From SBAX01 sp964421865 (GTDB lineage: Bacteria; Planctomycetota; Phycisphaerae; UBA1845), in contig CAYQZH010000109.1 of the NCBI GenBank assembly GCA_964421865.1, forward strand, positions 1-13,055: a DNA stretch of 13,055 nucleotides, given 5' to 3'. Position numbers and translations under genes: made by a program. The notes below the pieces were generated by a model. That model was given only the letters and a program-made list of their open reading frames with translations. It searched no databases and was not told the origin of the DNA. Shown here piece by piece: positions 6,496-11,132 of the stretch; position 1 is the first letter of the stretch; every line of letters starts with the position of its first letter.

Positions 6496-7860
6496 ATGAC
6501 GCAACTCGAACGACAAATCCGTACCGCCCAGCACCGCCTATGGTTCGACCGCTGGCTTCACGATATCTGTCTGTGTGGGGCGATCGCGGGGGTTGCGTTC
6601 GCCGTCGCCGTCCTGATTCAGCGGCTCTATGAGTTGCCGGTGTCCGTTTCTTGGATGGCGACGGGGTTCGTCGCGGCGGCAGTGATCGCGTCGGCGATTC
6701 GGACGGCGATCCGCCGCGAGGACGCGGCGTTGGCGGCGGCGAGGTTGGATGAGGCCGCCGGTCTGCGCGAGCGGATCAGCAGCGGGCGGTACTGCGTGGG
6801 CCTGGACGATCCCTTCGCCCACGCGGTCGTAGCCGATGCGGAGCGGATCAGCGCCTCGATCTCCGTTCGCAGTCATATTCGTCTGACGCTCCCGCGGCCT
6901 TTCGGTCTCGCCGTCGGGGCGCTGGTCCTGGCGGGGATCGTGTTCCTGGTCCCCACCGGGCTGCTGAAATCGACCGAGGCCAAGGCGTCCACCAAGCAAT
7001 CCGTCGAGCGTGAACAAACCCACGTCGCCGTCAAACGCCAGCTCGACCCCCTCCGACAGATGGCCGAGAGCACGCCGGCCTTGGCGGAGTTCAAGGACGA
7101 CCTCGACGGTTTGGAAAAGCTCAGCGGCGGAAAGTTGGAACGTCCCGCCGACATCCGTCATGAGGCCGTCAAGAACATTGACAAGCTCGAAGACGCCGTC
7201 AAGCAAAAGCTCGCCAGTGACAAGTACGAGGCCGTGCCGGAGATGCGAAAGCTGCTCCGCGGTCTTAAATCGCCCGACTCCGCCGAAGCGCCGACGCAGA
7301 AGCTCAACCAAGCGCTGAGCAAGGGCGACTTCAAGGCGGCCAAGGAGGAGGTCCAGGCCCTGCGCGAACAGCTCGCGACCCTCAAGTCCGAGGAGGACAA
7401 GGAGACGGTCGCGAAGCTGAGCAAACAGTTGGAGAACATCGCCAAACAGCTCGAGCAGTTGGCCAAGGATGAACAGTTGGCCCAGAAGCTCGAACAGGCC
7501 GGCATCAAGAAGGAAGACGTCGAGCGCATGCTGGAAAAGCTCAGCAAGGCGGACCTCGATCAACTCAAGAAACAGCTTGAGGAGAAGGGGTTAAGTCAAC
7601 AGCAGATCGAGAAGTTGGCCAAGCAGCTTCAACAGCGGCAGCAGGCCGGGGCGACGGCCAAGAAGTTGGCGAAGGCGATGAAGCAGGGGGCCTCGTCCGC
7701 TCAAGCCGGACAGCAGGGCGAAGCGATCGCCGGTCTCACGCAGGCCGAGCAACAACTCAGCGAGTTGGAGCAGCTCGAACAGGAAATGAACCAACTCGAT
7801 GCCGCTGCCTCGGCACTCCAGGACGCGAAAGAGAACCTCGATAAGCCGTGCCCTGGGTGA
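6496..7860 (+). CDS. Coiled-coil membrane protein, N-terminal part up to an in-frame TGA
   Basis: 454 residues before TGA 7858-7860. The N-terminal region has likely membrane segments at about 24-41, 54-70 and 135-157, with a basic loop rich in Arg and Ala between the second and third. Residues about 165-450 are almost all Lys/Glu/Gln/Leu/Ala coiled coil with repeated QLEQLAK-, KQLEEK- and AKQLQQ-like units, probably a long rod anchored in the membrane. Such proteins are common in Planctomycetota; no enzyme activity is evident and I cannot give a function. The chain ends DKPCPG followed by TGA, then the same frame stays open for another 146 residues that clearly belong to the protein (next entry). 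MTQLERQI is chosen as the start because the in-frame ATGs upstream lie in the promoter or at the transcript 5' end. Confidence 0.75.
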   Translation: MTQLERQIRTAQHRLWFDRWLHDICLCGAIAGVAFAVAVLIQRLYELPVSVSWMATGFVAAAVIASAIRTAIRREDAALAAARLDEAAGLRERISSGRYCVGLDDPFAHAVVADAERISASISVRSHIRLTLPRPFGLAVGALVLAGIVFLVPTGLLKSTEAKASTKQSVEREQTHVAVKRQLDPLRQMAESTPALAEFKDDLDGLEKLSGGKLERPADIRHEAVKNIDKLEDAVKQKLASDKYEAVPEMRKLLRGLKSPDSAEAPTQKLNQALSKGDFKAAKEEVQALREQLATLKSEEDKETVAKLSKQLENIAKQLEQLAKDEQLAQKLEQAGIKKEDVERMLEKLSKADLDQLKKQLEEKGLSQQQIEKLAKQLQQRQQAGATAKKLAKAMKQGASSAQAGQQGEAIAGLTQAEQQLSELEQLEQEMNQLDAAASALQDAKENLDKPCPG

Positions 7861-7893
7861 GGGGGGACCGGGAAGCGGGACGGTCAGTCCTGC
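7858..7893 (+). promoter_or_regulatory. In-frame TGA followed by a SECIS-like hairpin
   Basis: TGA at 7858-7860 lies in the phrase CPG-stop-GGGTG. A hairpin follows: GCGGGAC (7875-7881), loop GGTCA (7882-7886), GTCCTGC (7887-7893), seven pairs including one G-U. The loop begins 21 bases after the TGA and starts GGU. Bacterial SECIS elements need an apical loop about 16-37 bases after UGA with a G among the first two loop bases. I see no bulged U as in E. coli fdhF, and GC-rich DNA often makes hairpins by chance, so this is a candidate only. Confidence 0.35.
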
Positions 7894-7917
7894 GAACAGT
7901 GTGGTGCGGGCCGCGGT

Positions 7918-8301
7918 ATGGGTCGGATGGGCCGAGGCCGGGGCGGGCAGGCGAAGATGGAACAGACCGACGTGGACTTCAAGACCGAGCGCGGCAAGGT
8001 CCACACCGGCAAAGGGGCGATCGTCGGACAGTTCTTAGTAGACGGGGAGCAGGTCAAGGGCGAGGCGAAGACGAATCTGGTGGAGGTCGTCTCCGCGGCG
8101 GAGCGTGAGGCCAGCGACCGCATCAACCGCGACCGCATCCCTCGGCAGTACCACAAGGCGGTCAAGGCCTATTTCTCCAACATCCAACGTTCCATGAAGG
8201 GCTCGAAGCCGCGTGAACCCGCTGGCAAGGCTGCGAAGACCGACGAACCCCCGGCTGCCGACAGACCCACCGCGACCCCGAGTGAGAGGAGTCCCGACTA
8301 A
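7918..8301 (+). CDS. C-terminal part of the same coiled-coil protein, after the TGA
   Basis: The frame is continuous with the preceding gene from 7861, directly after its TGA. From 7861 it reads GGGTGKRDGQ, then SCEQCGAGRG, a Gly/Arg-rich linker, and a conserved-looking domain (TDVDFKTERGKVHTGKGAIV, FLVDGEQVKGEAK, AEREASDRINRDRIPRQYHKAVKAYF), ending in a polar tail. A separate start at ATG 7918 has no ribosome-binding site, and the cysteine pair CEQC lies before it. It is therefore better seen as the C-terminus of a single 601-residue protein whose residue 455 is encoded by TGA. The C-terminal domain resembles the ends of planctomycete coiled-coil proteins, from memory of the family rather than from a search. 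Confidence 0.7.
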   Translation: MGRMGRGRGGQAKMEQTDVDFKTERGKVHTGKGAIVGQFLVDGEQVKGEAKTNLVEVVSAAEREASDRINRDRIPRQYHKAVKAYFSNIQRSMKGSKPREPAGKAAKTDEPPAADRPTATPSERSPD

Positions 8302-8368
8302 CGGACTCCCGGCGCCATGGGAGCGCGCAGCCAGTTCACGATTGCCGATTGTCCGGGATTCTGTCCCC

Positions 8369-8392
8369 TTCGTGGCTTCGTGGCTTCGTGGC
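8369..8392. repeat. Tandem TTCGTGGC, three units
   Basis: Three exact 8-bp units in a row. Not codon-phased and not in a supported gene; a simple intergenic tandem repeat. Confidence 0.8.
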
Positions 8393-8569
8393 TCTCTCTC
8401 CCGAAGTCCCACGCCCAGGCCGACCCCTGCCCGGACGATTGATCCGCGCACGTCACCGCCTAAAAGTAGAATGCCCCCCTCAGTCTTGGGTCGACCCGAA
8501 ATGGCCGGGATCGAGTCCGGTGGAGTTACCGGCGATCGAGGAGTAAATCGGCTGTGCGAGCCAATGGTA

Positions 8570-8593
8570 ACGGCAGGGGCGAGCACCTGCCGT
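8570..8593. terminator. Possible bidirectional stem-loop between convergent genes
   Basis: ACGGCAGG (8570-8577), loop GGCGAGCA, CCTGCCGT (8586-8593), a perfect 8-bp stem. It lies between the end of the coiled-coil gene (+) and the end of the lipoprotein gene (-), a place where a terminator is expected. No T-run follows on either strand, so termination is uncertain. Confidence 0.35.
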
Positions 8594-8643
8594 ACAAAGC
8601 TTGTCACCCCCGCGCGGATCATCTCGATGCACGCTCCCGGTTC

Positions 8644-9066
8644 CTACGGCGGGTGGATCGGCGGAGGCGAGATCGGCGGAATGTAGATCGGCGGAGGAAT
8701 GTAGATCGGCGGAGTCGATATCGGCGAAATGTTGGGAGGCTCGAAGTCCGGCGGTTCGATCGCCACGGGCGGCGGCGGCAGGGTGATCACCGGATCCCGG
8801 AAGTCCGGGGGTGGGGGCACTGGGCCTAAGTCAATCGGCAAGTCGGGGACCGACGGCTCGAACGAAAAGTCGGGTAGGTCCACCGCCGACGGATCAAACC
8901 CGAAACCCGGGGCGTCAAAGTCGATCGCATCCCAGTCAATGTCCGGAGAATCCAAGGTGGGCTCGTCAGGCATCACGGGTCGATTAGGTTCTGTCGTGAT
9001 GTCGGACCCGCAGGCACAAACTAGAAGCGGGAGCAACGGCGACAATCGCTTGAGGAAGAACCGCAT
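8644..9066 (-). CDS. Proline-rich lipoprotein with short repeats
   Basis: A 140-residue protein with a type II signal peptide: MRFFLKRLSPLLPLLVCACGSD, basic start, hydrophobic core, probable lipidated Cys at residue 19 (VCAC-G). The mature part first alternates Asp and Pro (DSPDIDWDAIDFDAPGFGFD, then DLPDFSFEPSVPDLP), then becomes very proline-rich with imperfect repeats (PPIYIPP twice, ISPPPIHPP at the end). It is probably an extended surface or periplasmic spacer. No known domain. At DNA level the 3' part is a tandem array of GATCGGCGGA-like units, which can change length by slippage. A TATCAT -10-like box lies about 11 bases before the ATG, so the mRNA may be almost leaderless. Confidence 0.65.
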   Translation of the reverse strand: MRFFLKRLSPLLPLLVCACGSDITTEPNRPVMPDEPTLDSPDIDWDAIDFDAPGFGFDPSAVDLPDFSFEPSVPDLPIDLGPVPPPPDFRDPVITLPPPPVAIEPPDFEPPNISPISTPPIYIPPPIYIPPISPPPIHPP

Positions 9067-9139
9067 AGTGCGGCGATGATACGCTACAGCGCCGCCCGAG
9101 AATAAGAGACCCCAAGCGCAATCCCAGCCCGACCCGATC

Positions 9140-9168
9140 TTGACAATGCACCCAATCGCAGCTAACTT
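9140..9168 (+). promoter_or_regulatory. Consensus-like promoter without an obvious gene
   Basis: TTGACA (9140-9145), exactly 17 bases, TAACTT (9163-9168). The -35 box is perfect. No open frame of interest follows within 300 bases, so it may drive a non-coding RNA or be a relic. Confidence 0.5.
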
Positions 9169-9425
9169 ACTTGTTTTGATTCAGGGTTAGTGGCGCGGGC
9201 GGCTTCAGGGTCACCGTGCAGACTCATCCCGAATGGACTGGTTGGACCCTACAACGGCTCCTCTGACAGAGGGTTCGATTCGCTCCTAGTCCGGTAGGGC
9301 TCGGTACGGGCATTCCGGGCGGCTCCCCGGACGGGTCGGGAGCCTCTCCGCTTGGGCCGGGGGCGGCAAGGGACGGGTTGGCGGCGTCCGTGCCCGACCC
9401 GGAGGCGTCAACGGGCGAACCGGGA

Positions 9426-9442
9426 GGCGGATAGAATCCGCC
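9426..9442. repeat. 17-bp palindrome
   Basis: GGCGGAT, AGA, ATCCGCC: perfect 7-bp arms around three bases. It looks like a short dispersed intergenic palindrome, but only one copy is in the window. Confidence 0.5.
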
Positions 9443-9446
9443 CTAC

Positions 9447-9493
9447 GTTCTGGGAATGGTCCAACGCTCGATTCTGGGAAGGTCGCTCCAACG
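9447..9493. repeat. Imperfect direct repeat of about 20 bp
   Basis: GTTCTGGGAATGGTCCAACG (9447-9466) is followed four bases later by a close variant with three extra bases (9471-9493), sharing TTCTGGGAA and TCCAACG. Confidence 0.55.
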
Positions 9494-9529
9494 TTCCCAT
9501 CCCAATGGACGAACCCTTCGTGCGAGGCG

Positions 9530-9547
9530 CACTGCTCAAGAGCAGTG
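9530..9547. repeat. 18-bp palindrome
   Basis: CACTGCTC, AA, GAGCAGTG: perfect 8-bp arms. Located 34 bases after the end of the CaiB-like remnant (-), so it could end that transcript, but there is no T-run. Confidence 0.55.
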
Positions 9548-9580
9548 GCACACAATCGCTGTCCCCCGTAGGCTGGCGGA

Positions 9581-10063
9581 TCAGGCGATCGTGCCGCGGC
9601 CGCGCAGTTGATTGATCTCATCCAGTGACAACCCGGCCTCCCTCAGCACCGCAGCGGTATGCTCACCATACTCCGGTGCGTAAGAAAGACAACGGCCGCA
9701 AGCCGCTAGATTCTCTCGCTCGACGGCCGGCGGAGGAAGACGCACCTTCGCCCCAGTCGGTGTCTTCGTTTCGAGAAGTTGGTCACGTACCGCAGGGTAT
9801 TCAATGGCTTGGGGAACCGTGTGAATGGGGGCGACTACGAGGCCCTTGGAGCTCAGCAGATCCACCAGCGCGGCGGTCTTGAAGGTTCGGGTGATCGAAC
9901 CTATTCCTTTGTGGATCGACTCCCGCTCCTGCCGCCGTCCCTCGTTGGTCACTCGCGCCGTGCAGGCGAGGCTGCCGAATCCGTCGAGCGAGGTCAAGCG
10001 AGACCACTGCACGTCGTTGCCTATGGCCAAATAGACGTAGCCGTCACCCAGTGGAATCACACC
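9581..10063 (-). pseudogene. CaiB/BaiF-family CoA-transferase, C-terminal remnant
   Basis: The minus-strand frame from about 10063 to the TGA at 9581 encodes about 160 residues that match the C-terminal half of class III CoA-transferases: GDGYVYLAIGNDVQWSRL, a region on to LVDLLSSKGLVVAPIHTVPQ, PAVRDQLLETKTPTGAKVRL, and the family ending YGEHTAAVLREAGLSLDEIN. Full proteins are about 400 residues and have the catalytic Asp in the missing N-terminal half. Upstream of 10063 the frame loses similarity and runs into the homocysteine methyltransferase gene on the other strand. It is thus a 5'-deleted gene, with the break within about 30 bases of the neighbour's start. No start codon or ribosome site is convincing. 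Confidence 0.75.
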
Positions 10064-10072
10064 CTCCCGTTC

Positions 10073-10081
10073 TGTTATACT
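10073..10081 (+). promoter_or_regulatory. Extended -10 promoter of the homocysteine methyltransferase gene
   Basis: TGTTATACT, an extended -10 element (TGn plus TATACT at 10076-10081), with no matching -35 box. Transcription would start near 10088, three bases before the ATG, giving a nearly leaderless mRNA; this fits the lack of a ribosome-binding site. Confidence 0.5.
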
Positions 10082-10090
10082 AACGGAACG

Positions 10091-11029
10091 ATGCGCGTTC
10101 CGTTCCTCGAAGCCGTCAAGCAGCGTCTGCTGTTGGGCGATGGGGCGATGGGCACCCAGCTCATCGAGGCCGGGCTGCCTGTCGGCGGCTGCGGCGCGGA
10201 GTGGAACCTCACCCAGCCGGAGCGGATCCGAGCCATCCAATCCGCCTACGTTGCAGCCGGCAGTGACCTACTGCTCACAAACACGTTCGGCGGCAGTCCT
10301 CTGGCTCTGGCGCGGCATGGACTTGCCGACAAGGCCTACCCGATCAATTTGACCGCGGCGCGGATCGCTCGCGACTGCATCGGCGAGGACGGATATGTGC
10401 TTGGCGACATCGGACCTTTCGGCGGGTTCCTCGCGCCGCTGGGCAGTACGAGCCGGCATCAGCTCGAGGAGGCCGCTACGATTCAGGTTGCCGGTCTGCT
10501 CGACGGCGGCGTGGATGCCGTCATCGTCGAAACCATGACCGCCGTGGACGAACTGGGCACGGTTGTCCAAGCCGTACGCCGCTGCCGCCGCCATGTGCCG
10601 GTAATCGGCTCGTTGACCTTCGATCGGCTGGTCGATGGAGGGTTTCGCACCATGACCGGCGTGGATGTCGAGCACGCCGTCGACTTCATGGTTCAATTGG
10701 ATCTCGACGTTCTGGGTTGCAACTGCGGCACGGGGCTGCACATCGGTGATTATGCAAACCTGGTCGAGCAATACTGCCGCCGCACGGATCGGCCCATTAT
10801 GGTTCAACCCAATGCCGGGCAGCCGCGGCTGGACCGGGGCCACATCGTGTACGATGAATCCGCGGAGATGATGGCCGCCGCGCTTCCAGCGCTGATCGTC
10901 GCCGGGGCGTCGATCGTCGGAGGCTGTTGCGGCACCGGACCTGAGCACATCCGGCTGTTTCGTCGCCGGATGGACGAGGCCGCAAAGCCCGGGGCAAAGA
11001 GCCGTCAGGCCCCGGACTTCACCATATAA
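10091..11029 (+). CDS. Homocysteine S-methyltransferase (MetH N-terminal type domain)
   Basis: A 312-residue TIM-barrel enzyme that transfers a methyl group to homocysteine to give methionine. It shows the family signature: GDGAMGTQL (16-24), EWNLTQPERI (37-46), LLTNTFGG (61-68), IVETM (145-149), and the zinc-binding cysteines in GCNCGTG (C212) and GGCCGTGPEH (C279, C280). The length fits a stand-alone barrel; no cobalamin, pterin or activation domain is fused, so the methyl donor module of a split MetH, or S-methylmethionine, must come from elsewhere. The gene next door encodes a methylenetetrahydrofolate reductase, which favours the split-MetH reading. The frame is open far upstream, but ATG 10091 starts the conserved part and follows the extended -10 box closely. 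Confidence 0.9.
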   Translation: MRVPFLEAVKQRLLLGDGAMGTQLIEAGLPVGGCGAEWNLTQPERIRAIQSAYVAAGSDLLLTNTFGGSPLALARHGLADKAYPINLTAARIARDCIGEDGYVLGDIGPFGGFLAPLGSTSRHQLEEAATIQVAGLLDGGVDAVIVETMTAVDELGTVVQAVRRCRRHVPVIGSLTFDRLVDGGFRTMTGVDVEHAVDFMVQLDLDVLGCNCGTGLHIGDYANLVEQYCRRTDRPIMVQPNAGQPRLDRGHIVYDESAEMMAAALPALIVAGASIVGGCCGTGPEHIRLFRRRMDEAAKPGAKSRQAPDFTI

Positions 11030-11045
11030 TCTCACGGGGTGATGA

Positions 11046-11132
11046 ATTGCCCATTGCCGATTTCCAATTGCCAAATGCAAAGACCGGCGAGACCGTCCCA
11101 AAATCGGCAATCGACAATCGGCAATCGGCAAT
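11046..11132. repeat. Inverted and tandem AATCGGC-type intergenic repeat
   Basis: ATTGCCCATTGCCGATTT (11046-11063) and AAATCGGCAATCGACAAT (11101-11118) pair at 16 of 18 positions around 37 bases. Three AATCGGCAAT units (11102-11111, 11116-11125 and overlapping 11123-11132) follow one another. It fills most of the 101-bp gap between the methyltransferase and reductase genes, and its last bases contribute the AT of the reductase start codon. A shorter relative lies at 8339-8352. It could form a hairpin that ends or weakens read-through transcription. Confidence 0.75.

Larger units (their letters stand above)
8302..8643. other. Gene-free stretch with short repeats
   Basis: About 340 bases with no supported gene. 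It contains a CGATTGCCGATTGT block (8339-8352) related to the repeat upstream of the reductase gene, three tandem TTCGTGGC units (8369-8392), a possible -10 box TAGAAT near 8469 without a matching -35, and a perfect hairpin at 8570-8593. Confidence 0.55.
9067..9580. other. Gene-free stretch with orphan promoter and palindromic repeats
   Basis: About 510 bases. It holds the promoter-like sequence at 9140-9168, a tRNA-like segment (9235-9293), the palindrome at 9426-9442, a direct repeat (9447-9466 and 9471-9493) and the palindrome at 9530-9547. Open frames across it are rich in Arg, Pro and Ser in every reading and show no domain, so no gene is called. Confidence 0.55.

Noticed and set aside
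6436..6498. ATG 6436 or 6409-frame start for the coiled-coil gene
   Set aside because: ATG 6436 overlaps the -10 box and would not be in the transcript; MTQLERQI at 6496 is the first sensible start.
6538..7563. Long minus-strand open frame opposite the coiled-coil gene
   Set aside because: It is the antisense of a Lys/Glu/Leu-rich coiled coil, which leaves the complementary frame open; the + strand has the promoter and a meaningful protein.
7858..7860. Reassigned genetic code (TGA read as Gly or Trp throughout)
   Set aside because: Several genes in the window end in TGA at sensible places (mntA, vapB, the endonuclease), so TGA is a normal stop here.
8035..8622. Minus-strand frame across the end of the coiled-coil gene and the gap
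   Set aside because: It crosses simple repeats and the antisense of a well-supported C-terminal domain; no start site or family.
9235..9293. Complete tRNA gene
   Set aside because: Acceptor-like and T-arm-like parts exist, but there is no D arm or anticodon arm and the T stem has a mismatch.
9286..9621. Minus-strand frame rich in Arg and Pro
   Set aside because: Its content is explained by palindromes and GC bias; no domain and no ribosome site.
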